Source: Hufsiella arboris (lineage in GTDB: Bacteria; Bacteroidota; Bacteroidia; Sphingobacteriales; Sphingobacteriaceae). Taken from it: a stretch of DNA of 64,000 bases. The notes under the pieces were generated by a model. The model saw only the letters and a list, made by a program, of their open reading frames with translations, had not been told where the DNA came from and ran no database searches. Below, piece after piece: positions 1 through 8,143 of this stretch (position 1 is its first letter; every line of letters starts with the position of its first letter). Where the stretch lies: assembly GCF_009834875.1 (NCBI RefSeq), contig NZ_WVHT01000012.1:1-64000 (forward strand), given 5' to 3'. The position numbers and the translations under genes were made by a program.

Positions 1-3
1 AAT

Positions 4-163
4 AATATCACCCTCCTGCCTCCCTCGAGGGAGGTGTGGCAGTGCGAAAACACATATTGTTCGAGTGATCAACGAATATTGTAGCAACGACCATTAACCT
101 GGCACTTTATGGCCATTCAGCAGAAACTGTTCCTCCCTAGAGGGAGGCTAGGTGGGTGATTTA
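4..163. repeat. MITE-like inverted-repeat element
   Basis: Two arms of about 37 bases (4-42 and 127-163) are imperfect reverse complements. Each contains a near-palindrome of the form CCTCCCT-(C/A)GAGGGAGG, at 19-34 and 132-147. The 85 bases between them carry no ORF. The shape (short terminal inverted repeats around a small non-coding core) fits a non-autonomous miniature element or a structured intergenic repeat. No second copy was seen in the window and no target-site duplication could be recognised. Confidence 0.55.
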
Positions 164-177
164 AATGGCATGAATAA

Positions 178-209
178 ATAAAAAAATGGCCTGTGACGAC
201 ACAGGCCAT
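178..209 (-). terminator. Intrinsic terminator of the sulfatase cluster
   Basis: A perfect 10-bp stem (ATGGCCTGTG / CACAGGCCAT, loop acga) lies 60 bases beyond the sulfatase stop codon. On the minus strand it is followed by a run of six or more T. Confidence 0.8.
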
Positions 210-270
210 GATATTAATTAACTAAACAACTATACGAAATCAAGGTACCGGGGGGCGGTAGCTGATGGTG

Positions 271-1859
271 TTATTTATCTGCCCCGGACACAGGTGCATG
301 GGCTTTTAATATCTGGTTGTTTATTTGATTTATTTCATCTTCCACCCCATCTACCGAGAAACTGGCAGGTAGCTGAGACGGCGGGTATTTCTTAAAGGTT
401 TCCAGGAACCCTACAGCATGGAAACCAAGCCAGCCGACGAGGTAGGCATTTTTAAAAATCCAATCATAATATTGGTCAGAAACCAGATCAGCTCTTTCAT
501 ACGGATCCATCCGCAGATTAAATAATTTTGGCACCCTGTAGAGTATAAATGGATCTGACCATACTTTGAACCCACCTGGAGCTGACTGTTCGCGGAATAC
601 CGCTTTCCAGTTTTTATACCGGAAGCCAACCAGTTGCGCATCGTCATTGAAATAAGCAAATTCTTCCCGAAAGCTCTTATTTGTTTTTCCCGTCAGGAAG
701 TCGAGCTGGTTATAACCGTCTAAGTGTACTTTGAATGTCTTGCCTCCGACACTGGTGCCGTTTAATAAACGCGTTTTTATATTTGTATCACCGGCGGCAG
801 CCAATAGCGTAGGGAACCAATCAAGCCCTGCAAACATTTCGGTAGTGACAGTACCAGGCTGAATGTGACCCGGCCAACGCACAAATGCTGGTACACGATA
901 AGCACCCTCCCAGTTTGAATTTTTCTCACTGCGGAATGGAGTTGTTGCAGCATCAGGCCAGCTAAATTGGTTGGGACCATTGTCTGTTGTAAATATTACG
1001 ATGGTATTATCTGCGATTTTCAGCTCGTCCAGTGCTTTCAAAAGCTTACCTACGTCCATATCCATCTCTAACATTCCATCCGCATAATCATTGCCAGGCA
1101 TGCCGCTTTGACCCTGCATAGAAGGGCGAATATGAGTAAAAGCATGCATACGGGTAAAATTCATCCAGCTAAAAAATGGCTTACCGCTTTGCACTTGTCT
1201 TTTCATAAAATCGATACAGGCGGCAGTAGTTTCGTCGTCAATGGTCTCCATCCTTTTGGTGGTTAAGGGACCAGTATCCTCAATTTTTCCATCTGCAGTG
1301 CAATGCAATACGCCGCGGGGTGTATTTGCTTTAGTAAAAGCTATATCGTCCTTTGGCCAATATGGTCGCTGAGGTTCTTCTTCCGAATCCAGGTGATACA
1401 GATTACCGAAAAACTCGTCGAAACCGTGTTTTGTTGGGAGATATTCATCTCGATCGCCCAGGTGGTTTTTACCAAACTGACCGGTGTTATATCCAAGAGG
1501 CTTTAAAGCCTGTGCAATTGTAATATCCCTTGCCTGCAAACCAACAGGTGCGCCAGGAATACCCACTTTAGATAAACCTGTGCGTTTAGCACACCTGTAA
1601 TAAACGTCGATCTTCCAGCAGTACAACTGTTCTCGGCATAATAGTCAGTAAACATCATACCAGAGTGTGCTAAACCATCCAGGTTGGGTGTTTTATAACC
1701 CAGTACCCCAAATGAATAGGCACTGATATTGGTCTGGCCAACATCATCGCCAAAGATGACGAGGATATTGGGTTTACTTTGCGCCTGTGCTAACGAAATA
1801 AATCCGTTAAGCAGCAAGGCTGTTAAAGCACATTTAGTCAGCGGGAATATATTTTTCAT
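271..1859 (-). pseudogene. S1-family arylsulfatase, frameshifted
   Basis: The two overlapping minus-strand frames together make one sulfatase. The first (1859 to about 1593) has a signal peptide ending near AQAQ, the metal-binding FGDD stretch and the CTAGR motif whose Cys79 would be converted to formylglycine. The second (about 1585 to 271) has GKNHLGD, the TTDNG metal/active-site motif and the C-terminal domain. Compared with the intact paralogue at 1983-3524, the stretch between the conserved TG and RTGL is 8 bases (1585-1592) instead of 12, so the frame is lost just after the catalytic motif. Everything else aligns along the length with no further break. It is either a recent pseudogene or a sequencing indel. 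As written, the product would be a truncated, inactive 118-residue peptide. It would be transcribed after the intact sulfatase. Confidence 0.85.
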
Positions 1860-1982
1860 ATGGCAATGATTTTTGGTCTTTTATGTTGGCATTCAATTTT
1901 CCAAGGTATGGTAAGGAGTTTTAATTTCAAGTGCTTTCCTTCAGCGAGAAATCCTTTGCTATAAAATCAAGCAATGTCAGAT

Positions 1983-3524
1983 CTAATTCGCGCTCGGCTT
2001 TTCACTCATTTTATGTATTACTTCGTCAAGGTTAAAGCTGGCGGGTTTTTGCCTAGGCGGGAATTCTCTGAAAGTAGATAACCATTTGCCTACGAACGCC
2101 TGGGCCCCATACAGAAAGAAGATATTCTTCGCCTTCCAGTCAGGGTACCAAGAAGACTGAGGCCCACGCTCAAAAGGATCTGCATACAGGTCGTATATCA
2201 TAGGAGCTCTAAGTCTTTCATAGTTTCTGTCCCAAATTGCGAGCCCGGTATTGTATTGTTCTATAAATGCCAGTTTCCATCGTCCGTAACGCACGGCAAA
2301 AAGATCGCCGTCATCGCTCCAGTAAAGAAATTCCTTTCGGGGATCTTCTTTTACATCTCCTTTCAAAAAAGGCAGCATGTTATACCCGTCCAGGTGAACT
2401 TTGAAAGTTTTGTTTCCGGCCGCATAACCTTTAAGGCATTTTTGAACGATATCTGGTTCACCCGCAGCGGCGCAAAAAGTGGGTATAAAATCTTCGTGTG
2501 CAAATATATCGTTTGAAATAGTGCCGGGTTTAATAACACCAGGCCATTTGATGAGTGTTGGTACACGATAACCACCTTCCCAATTGGTCGCTTTTTCTCC
2601 GCGAAAAGGTGTGCTGCCACCGTCGGGCCAGCTCATCATCTCGGCCCCATTATCAGTAGTGAACACAACAATCGTATTATTCGCCACGCCCAGTTTTTCA
2701 AGCTCTGCCAGCAATTTACCTACATTATCATCCAGTTCCGTCATTGCATCTGCTTCTAAACCCAGACCTGTTTTACCTTCATATTGCGGACTCAAATGGG
2801 TGAAAATATGGCATCGTGTAGAGTTGTAATAACAAAAGAAAGGCTTTTTTTCTTTGACTTTCCTGTCCATAAAGTTGATTGCGGCGCTTGTAAACTCTTC
2901 GTCAACTGTTTCCATCCGTTTTTTTGTAAGCGGTCCGGTATCCTCTATCTTTCCATCGGCAGTTGATTTGATAACTCCGCGTGGACCAAACATTTTTTTG
3001 TAATTGGGATCTTTAGGATAATTGGGTGCTTCCGGTTCTTCTTCCGCGTTCAGATGGTAGAGATTGCCAAAAAACTCATCGAACCCATGATTACTAGGCA
3101 GAAATTCATCTTTATCACCCAAATGGTTTTTACCGAACTGGCCCGTGGCATAACCAAGCGGCTTCAGCAATTCTGCCACACTCGGATCCTTGGCACTCAA
3201 CCCTATATTTGCACCTGGCATACCAACCTTTGTCAATCCGGTACGAATTGGCGATTGCCCGGTAACAAAGGCCGCCCGGCCTGCTGTGCAACTTTGCTGG
3301 CCGTACCAGCAAGTAAAAAGGGCGCCTTCATTTGCAATACGATCTATATTAGGCGTTTTATACCCCATCATACCACGATTGTAACACCCTGCGTTATACC
3401 ACCCGATATCATCTCCCATAATAACCAGGATATTCGGCTTGTTTTGCGCATCAACTTGTAATGCAATTGCGGTCAGCGTTATGGCAACGGCGACATTAGT
3501 AAGTAAATTAAATTTAATTTTCAT
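1983..3524 (-). CDS. Arylsulfatase (S1 family), secreted
   Basis: A 513-residue sulfatase that hydrolyses a sulfate ester; the substrate cannot be read from sequence. The signal peptide runs to about residue 26 (VDAQ). Metal ligands sit in MGDDIGW (about 37-42). The C-T-A-G-R motif at 79-83 matches the C-x-(P/A)-x-R signature that a formylglycine-generating enzyme modifies. GKNHLGD and FTTDNG are also present. The closest relative is its neighbour at 271-1859. Its modification enzyme is not in this window. No SusC/SusD pair flanks it, so there is no sign here of a full polysaccharide utilisation locus. It probably shares a transcript with the PepSY-like gene 51 bases upstream. Confidence 0.93.
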   Translation of the reverse strand: MKIKFNLLTNVAVAITLTAIALQVDAQNKPNILVIMGDDIGWYNAGCYNRGMMGYKTPNIDRIANEGALFTCWYGQQSCTAGRAAFVTGQSPIRTGLTKVGMPGANIGLSAKDPSVAELLKPLGYATGQFGKNHLGDKDEFLPSNHGFDEFFGNLYHLNAEEEPEAPNYPKDPNYKKMFGPRGVIKSTADGKIEDTGPLTKKRMETVDEEFTSAAINFMDRKVKEKKPFFCYYNSTRCHIFTHLSPQYEGKTGLGLEADAMTELDDNVGKLLAELEKLGVANNTIVVFTTDNGAEMMSWPDGGSTPFRGEKATNWEGGYRVPTLIKWPGVIKPGTISNDIFAHEDFIPTFCAAAGEPDIVQKCLKGYAAGNKTFKVHLDGYNMLPFLKGDVKEDPRKEFLYWSDDGDLFAVRYGRWKLAFIEQYNTGLAIWDRNYERLRAPMIYDLYADPFERGPQSSWYPDWKAKNIFFLYGAQAFVGKWLSTFREFPPRQKPASFNLDEVIHKMSEKPSAN

Positions 3525-3575
3525 AGTCCTTTGTTTTGAAATCCTTCACCGGTCACCTGATCTTTCCTGTATTAA

Positions 3576-4130
3576 TTATTTGATTTTTATCACTTTACCG
3601 TCCGGGGCGATATAAACTTTCTTTTTTGTACTGCCTTTACTGGCGGTCACTTCGTAGTACTCCTTGCCGCTTCCGCCTTCCTGTTCGGTTTTGTAATAGG
3701 TAGACTTATCTATTTTCCAGCTTTTATAGTCGCCCTTTGCAAGGTCTCTTAATGATTGTTTAACAGCATCCGGCAGCGTGGCTTCGCTCCTTTTGTACTT
3801 GTACATCTCTACTTTGCCGTCCTTATCAAAGAGCCCGTAATATTTTGCGTTGTTCTGGTAAAAGCTCACTGCGTAATGTCCTACATCTTCTCCAGATGTC
3901 AGGTTATAATCTTTGCTTACCGCCCAGCCGTTTTCAACGCCTGAAGCAGGAACCTCGTAGTATTTGACAGACTTGGCGTTCGGAAACTTTTCCTGGATCG
4001 CTTTAGTGATTTCTTCCGACGATACGGTTGAGCCCGCTTTTTTTGATCCGGTGATCACGACATCATCCTGTGCGAATAATCTGGCGCTTGTCAGTAAAAC
4101 TGCAACCGCCAGTACAGCTAACTTTTTCAT
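3576..4130 (-). CDS. PepSY-like secreted protein
   Basis: A 184-residue exported protein. I place the start at the ATG at 4130 because it gives a clean signal peptide (MKKLAVLAVAVLLTSARLFA); the frame stays open 41 codons further upstream but that extension looks non-coding. The mature part holds two repeats of the beta-lactamase-inhibitor-like PepSY fold (helix with KFPNAKSVKYYEV, then strands such as HYAVSFYQNNAKYYGLFDKDGK; later KGDYKSWKIDKSTYY and KEYYEVTASKG). Such proteins sit in the periplasm or outer membrane of Bacteroidota and their function is unclear. It is the first gene of the minus-strand sulfatase set. Confidence 0.8.
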   Translation of the reverse strand: MKKLAVLAVAVLLTSARLFAQDDVVITGSKKAGSTVSSEEITKAIQEKFPNAKSVKYYEVPASGVENGWAVSKDYNLTSGEDVGHYAVSFYQNNAKYYGLFDKDGKVEMYKYKRSEATLPDAVKQSLRDLAKGDYKSWKIDKSTYYKTEQEGGSGKEYYEVTASKGSTKKKVYIAPDGKVIKIK

Positions 4131-4299
4131 AACAGTGGTTTTTAGTTTATGAGATTTAAAATTTAAAGTAGTTCTCTGCATATTTAATTTACAGGGCGGC
4201 CAGACGGGCAATGGCGACGAAGCGAGAGTAAAATTATTATGGTGGCAAAGCACAAACGAATTATTTGCCGGAAAGTCGGTTTCACTTTCTAAAATGGAA

Positions 4300-4391
4300 C
4301 CGGCAGAAGCGGTTAATCGGTCAATTTCCTACAGCAGAAGCTTCGGACTAGTCAATTGATTTTGGAGAAACTTGCTTTTCAGAAAATTTAT
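4300..4391 (+). repeat. Dispersed palindromic repeat, copy A (right end only)
   Basis: The segment with GGACTAGTCAATTG, then TTGGAGAAACTTGCTTTTCA matches the right end of copy E (GGGACTGCCATTAATTGGAACACTGAAATTGCTTTTCA) with scattered changes. The left half is not recognisable. Confidence 0.45.
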
Positions 4392-4529
4392 TGATAAAAC
4401 CTTCGCTTACATTTGGATTAATAGGCTATACCATTTACAGTTTCGCGCGCGTCTTAAAACATCTCAAATAGTGATGAAATTATCCCATTAGGTTTTGAAA
4501 AAACAAATACAGTATTTCAAACCTCGGTA

Positions 4530-4720
4530 GCCCGGCTTTACGTTTTACTCCTCGCCCACTTCACTTGTCAGCGCACTGCTGCGGGGTATCACTGCAATCC
4601 GGTTTAAACCGAACAGATATTGCACAAAAAGCGTTTTGGCTGCGGTTATTTCGCCATGAAAATTTGTCCTGTGTATGATAAGGGACTACTGGAACCGATA
4701 ACGAAGCAACTTGCTTTTCA
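4530..4720 (+). repeat. Dispersed palindromic repeat, copy B
   Basis: It shares with copy G (58185-58455) the order TTGCACAAAAA, TTGG, TTCG(C/T)(T/C)GCCATGAAA-type core, TTTGTC, then GGGACTA-CGGAACC-like and TTGCTTTTCA at the right end. The left arm is diverged. Confidence 0.6.
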
Positions 4721-5226
4721 CTATTGTTAATCGCTTCAATCCTTTAGATTAGAATGCCTCATTAGGCGAAAAGAAAAACCACTGGAGTCATATTTGCCAC
4801 GTGCATAATCCAGGCAAAGTTTTGACCGAGACCCTTTGGTAAACAAAATAAGCAGTCCGGCGCTAACAGACGGTTCGATGTATTTGAACAAGTTACTATT
4901 ATTCGCATTGGAGTAGGGGCTTCATGGCATCTTTTCAAGCGCGCAAGACCGAGATCCGGGGCATTGCTGCTCCTGCCCGGGATAATTTCGAACATTTCAA
5001 CCTGTAACTGATTTTACGTCGTCTCCCGGCTACATTCGGTTACCCTATTCAGGTATTTTTAAACAGATCACATGATTATACATTAAATGTGAAAAGTAAT
5101 CGCTATCTTGTAAGCTTTAACAAAACACAACTATACAATATCTCTCTCGAATAAGCTCTCATATTAATCCCACCAGCTTTAAATTCTCCACAAGAGCATC
5201 TATTTCCCGGTGACAATCATTTTCTC

Positions 5227-5958
5227 ATGTCTATACTTATTTTTTTTATTGGCCACTGGTTTCTTTCCCTGTTTTTTCAAACTTTTTTCCAGCACCGTTA
5301 TGCATCTCACAGGATGTTTACAACAAATAAATTTTGGGAGCGTGTATTTTATCTTATGGCCTACATCTTTGAAGGCGCCTCATTTTTAAATCCGCGGGCA
5401 TACGCTTTGATGCATCGCGAACACCATGCTTACAGCGATACTGAAAAGGATCCGCACTCACCGCACTTTTTCACAGATGTATATCAAATGATGATTGCTA
5501 CGGCCAAAACCTTTCGCGATCACGTTAAGAGAACTACCGACTCGGAAGCTAAATTTCCTGGACACTATCCTGAGTGGCCGCTGATCGACCGCATAGGGTC
5601 ATCAATCTTGTCCCGGCTCCTTTTTGGGGCGGGTTATACCTGGTTTTACATCGTTTTCGCTACCGAATGGTGGATGTTCCTGCTTTTGCCGATTCATTAT
5701 GTAATGGGGCCGGTTCATGGCGCGATCGTTAACTGGTGCGGACATAAGTATGGATATTCAAATTTTGACAACAACGATAAATCGAAAAACACAACACCTT
5801 TCGATTTTCTGATGCTTGGCGAGCTATTTCAAAATAATCATCACCGCCACCCTAACAGCGCTAATTTCGGCAAGAGGTGGTTCGAGATCGATCCTGTTTT
5901 TCCGGTAATGAAACTCCTGCATATCTTGAGAATCATAAAATTGCGAAAAGCAGCCTGA
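5227..5958 (+). CDS. Membrane fatty acid (acyl-CoA) desaturase
   Basis: A 243-residue integral membrane di-iron desaturase that introduces a double bond into acyl chains. The three histidine boxes are visible: HRYASHR (about residues 23-29), HREHHAYSDTEKDPHSPH (about 63-80) and NNHHRHPN near residue 205. Hydrophobic segments flank them, beginning at the N-terminus. The length and box spacing fit the short bacterial delta-9-type family, shorter than eukaryotic stearoyl-CoA desaturases. It stands alone, with a long gene-free region upstream and a DinB-like gene 107 bases downstream on the same strand. Positional specificity of desaturation cannot be inferred. Confidence 0.9.
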   Translation: MSILIFFIGHWFLSLFFQTFFQHRYASHRMFTTNKFWERVFYLMAYIFEGASFLNPRAYALMHREHHAYSDTEKDPHSPHFFTDVYQMMIATAKTFRDHVKRTTDSEAKFPGHYPEWPLIDRIGSSILSRLLFGAGYTWFYIVFATEWWMFLLLPIHYVMGPVHGAIVNWCGHKYGYSNFDNNDKSKNTTPFDFLMLGELFQNNHHRHPNSANFGKRWFEIDPVFPVMKLLHILRIIKLRKAA

Positions 5959-6065
5959 TAGAATTGCTGGTTGATAGCTCGAAATAATTTTAGCTCTTAA
6001 ATTCTACACTGACATAGGGTTGTCAGTACGAAGCTATAATTTGCCTGAAACCAAAATTCATCATC

Positions 6066-6575
6066 ATGAACGAAACAGCAATCAGCAAGCTTGAAATTAT
6101 CAGTTCCGCGGAATTACTTAAACATTGGCAAGGACATCGTAAGCTCACAAGGCAACTAATTGAGCGATTTCCAGAAAACGAACTTTTCAGCTATTCCATC
6201 GGCGGCATGCGAACATTTGCACTGCTGGCACATGAACTTATCGGCCTCAGCGGTCCGGGCATTAAAGGAATCGTTACAGGCGACTGGACCGCTTCCCCGG
6301 AAATGGATCATTTCGGAGGAAATCTGACAAATGAAACGAAAGCGGATCTTTTACGAATCTGGGACGAAGTAACTGCTTTATTGGATGCATACTGGCCGCA
6401 GATCAGCGCTGAACGTTTTCATGATCAGGTTGTGGCGTTCGGGCAATATGAAAATTCGGTCATTTCAACAATCCTTTATTTTATCGATAACGAAATTCAT
6501 CATCGCGGACAGGGATATGTATATCTGCGATCCCTAGGCATTGAACCGCCCGCGTTCTGGGACCGGCCTTTTTAA
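6066..6575 (+). CDS. DinB-family protein
   Basis: A 169-residue protein of the DinB/YfiT four-helix metal-binding superfamily. Histidines placed as in the family are seen in LLAHELIGL (about residue 59) and in DNEIHHRGQGYVYLRSLGIEPP near the C-terminus, the usual H-xxx-H-RGQ end motif. Members bind a divalent metal, and some are thiol-dependent transferases; the role of this one is unknown. A strong hairpin terminator follows directly. Confidence 0.85.
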   Translation: MNETAISKLEIISSAELLKHWQGHRKLTRQLIERFPENELFSYSIGGMRTFALLAHELIGLSGPGIKGIVTGDWTASPEMDHFGGNLTNETKADLLRIWDEVTALLDAYWPQISAERFHDQVVAFGQYENSVISTILYFIDNEIHHRGQGYVYLRSLGIEPPAFWDRPF

Positions 6576-6580
6576 AACGG

Positions 6581-6611
6581 AAAGGCCGCTTAATTATTAA
6601 GCGGCCTTTTT
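6581..6611 (+). terminator. Intrinsic terminator after the DinB-like gene
   Basis: The stem GGCCGCTTAAT/ATTAAGCGGCC (6584-6606) is flanked by AAA on the left and five T on the right. It lies between convergent genes and probably works in both directions. Confidence 0.88.
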
Positions 6612-6655
6612 CGAAGCAGGATAAGTCTTTTATCCTTCATCTTTAAATCCCCACG

Positions 6656-7249
6656 TTATTTCATGCTGTCATGAATTTTCTCGATCGCACTTAAATGCGT
6701 TTGCACAACCGGAGCTGTCTTTGACGCGAAGGCTTTCAATTCGGCATCGCTGCCATTGTCGGCCTCGCCCTTCATCATATCCAGCACTTTTTTATGTCCG
6801 TCAACCATTGCGTCAGCGTAAGCCTTGTCAAATTCGGCGCCGCTTTTCTTGCTAAGGTCATCCATTTTCTTCTGATGTTCCTCATCTACCGTTGTCGGCA
6901 AGGTGATGTTCTTCTGCTTGGCAATGGCCATTAGCTCGTCGTTAGCTTTGCTATGGTCGGCAACCATCATATTGGCGAAGTCTTTAATCTGCGCATTAGC
7001 GGTTTTTTCAAGTGCCAGTTTTCCTAAAGCAACTTCGGCCATACCGGCAACAGCGGCATCGGTTGCAAATTTCGCATCGTCGTTAGTAACGGCGATACCT
7101 CCGGTGTTCATCGCGTTGGAAGTTGTGTCCTTCGTTTTGTTTAAACTGTCGGCCGTTTCCTTGGCATCTTTCGGCCCGTTATTACATGCCTGAAAAGCAA
7201 GTGCGGCAACTGCGACCATTAATAGATAATTTAACTTTTTCATTTTCAT
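6656..7249 (-). CDS. DUF4142 lipoprotein
   Basis: A 197-residue lipoprotein: the N-terminal hydrophobic stretch ends in the lipobox AFQAC (Cys22), followed by a short polar linker and a helical DUF4142 domain (about residues 50-195). Recognisable family text includes FATDAAVAGMAEVALGKLA, DFANMMVADHSKAN and VDGHKKVLDMM. The fold is a ferritin-like helical bundle and the cellular role is unknown. An alternative start two codons in gives the same mature protein. The gene is convergent with the DinB-like gene and shares its terminator. Confidence 0.88.
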   Translation of the reverse strand: MKMKKLNYLLMVAVAALAFQACNNGPKDAKETADSLNKTKDTTSNAMNTGGIAVTNDDAKFATDAAVAGMAEVALGKLALEKTANAQIKDFANMMVADHSKANDELMAIAKQKNITLPTTVDEEHQKKMDDLSKKSGAEFDKAYADAMVDGHKKVLDMMKGEADNGSDAELKAFASKTAPVVQTHLSAIEKIHDSMK

Positions 7250-7564
7250 AGGTGTATGGTAATAAAGCTCTAACAGTTGCGGGCATTCTTAGTTTTTTAA
7301 AAAAATTCACTCCTTAACGTCACTCTTGTTTTTGTAACATTTTTATTGCAGTTTTAAACACCAATTGTAATAAACTAACCCAACGCTAAACAAACAAGAC
7401 GTTCGCCACTGAGTAAGACCAAGTAACCGCTTTACTTAATTCATGTAACCGCTTTACCGCGCTCTCAACTTCGTTTTGCTGTTTTTCAACTGCGGGTTCA
7501 ATTTCTATTGTCATGCCTCAGCGCTGACCAGTCAATCCTTATTTCTTAATAAACTAACTAAATT
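7250..7564. other. Divergent intergenic regulatory region
   Basis: 315 bases without an ORF separate the DUF4142 gene (minus) from the AhpD/TonB/MFS operon (plus). The region contains the 13-bp direct repeat described separately (7423-7457). No perfect TAnnTTTG box was found for the plus-strand operon; TTATTTCTTAA near 7540 is the nearest A/T-rich match and is weak. Confidence 0.5.
7423..7457. promoter_or_regulatory. Candidate operator: 13-bp direct repeat
   Basis: GTAACCGCTTTAC occurs exactly twice, at 7423-7435 and 7445-7457. The 22-bp period is close to two helical turns, so both sites would face the same side of the DNA. They lie 108-142 bases upstream of the first gene of the plus-strand operon. 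This arrangement is typical of a regulator binding direct half-sites, but no regulator gene is adjacent. Confidence 0.5.
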
Positions 7565-8125
7565 ATGCCTCACATAGCACTTGAGCCTCATCTTCCGGGG
7601 ATTACAGGCTTGCTGGAATACCGCAAAGAAACGGGCCAGCCAATACGTGATCTGACACAAATCTTACTGCGTGGACCTTCGACACTTTCCGAGGCCGAAA
7701 GGGAGTTGATAGCAACTGTCGTGTCCAACGAAAATCAGTGCAAATTTTGCACCACCGCACACACAGCAGCTGCGGACCGCCTGCTCGGCGAACACGAAAC
7801 GACACAAAGCATTAAAAATGATATTTCGTCCGCTGCGCTCAGCGATAAAATAAAAGCTCTGCTGCAGATCGCTGCTCTTACTGCACGGAGCGGCAAACTA
7901 GTGACCGAAGAAGTGATCGGCAAAGCGAAAGCTGCCGGAGCAACAGATCTTGAAATCCACGATACGGTGCTTATTGCCGCTTTATTTTGTCTCTATAACC
8001 GGTACGTTGACGGAATGGCGACCGCTCTCCCGGAAAATGAAAGCTATTATGACACACTCGCCGAACGACTTGTAAACCACGGTTACACACGCCTGCCACA
8101 GGGATATGACCATTTAAAAAAATAA
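7565..8125 (+). CDS. AhpD-like peroxidase-related protein (1)
   Basis: A 186-residue protein of the carboxymuconolactone decarboxylase/AhpD fold. The redox motif C59-x-x-C62-xxx-H66 (NQCKFCTTAH), preceded by a glutamate-containing helix (EAERELIATVVS), is that of AhpD-type and 'peroxidase-related' proteins, which use the cysteine pair for thiol chemistry. The C-terminal half has EIHDTVLIAALFCLYNRYVDG, shared nearly word for word with the fourth gene of this operon. It is soluble with no signal peptide. It is followed after 18 bases by a TonB receptor. Substrate unknown; it might protect against or process the imported compound. Confidence 0.85.
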   Translation: MPHIALEPHLPGITGLLEYRKETGQPIRDLTQILLRGPSTLSEAERELIATVVSNENQCKFCTTAHTAAADRLLGEHETTQSIKNDISSAALSDKIKALLQIAALTARSGKLVTEEVIGKAKAAGATDLEIHDTVLIAALFCLYNRYVDGMATALPENESYYDTLAERLVNHGYTRLPQGYDHLKK

Positions 8126-8143
8126 ACTAAACCTAAACAAACT

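Larger units (their letters stand above)
4131..5226. other. Gene-free 1.1-kb intergenic region
   Basis: No convincing ORF in either strand; the longest (4762-4995, minus) has no protein-like composition. The stretch separates divergently transcribed genes, so it must hold promoters for the PepSY-like gene and the desaturase. It also contains two decayed copies of the dispersed palindromic repeat (4300-4391 and 4530-4720). The remainder looks like worn intergenic DNA. Confidence 0.6.

Noticed and set aside
271-3524. Sulfatases as part of a polysaccharide utilisation locus
   Set aside because: No SusC/SusD pair, glycoside hydrolase or hybrid regulator flanks them in the visible sequence; the left neighbour lies outside the window.
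4762-4995. 77-codon minus-strand frame in the gene-free 4-5 kb region
   Set aside because: No protein-like composition, no promoter or homologous text; it lies among decayed repeats.
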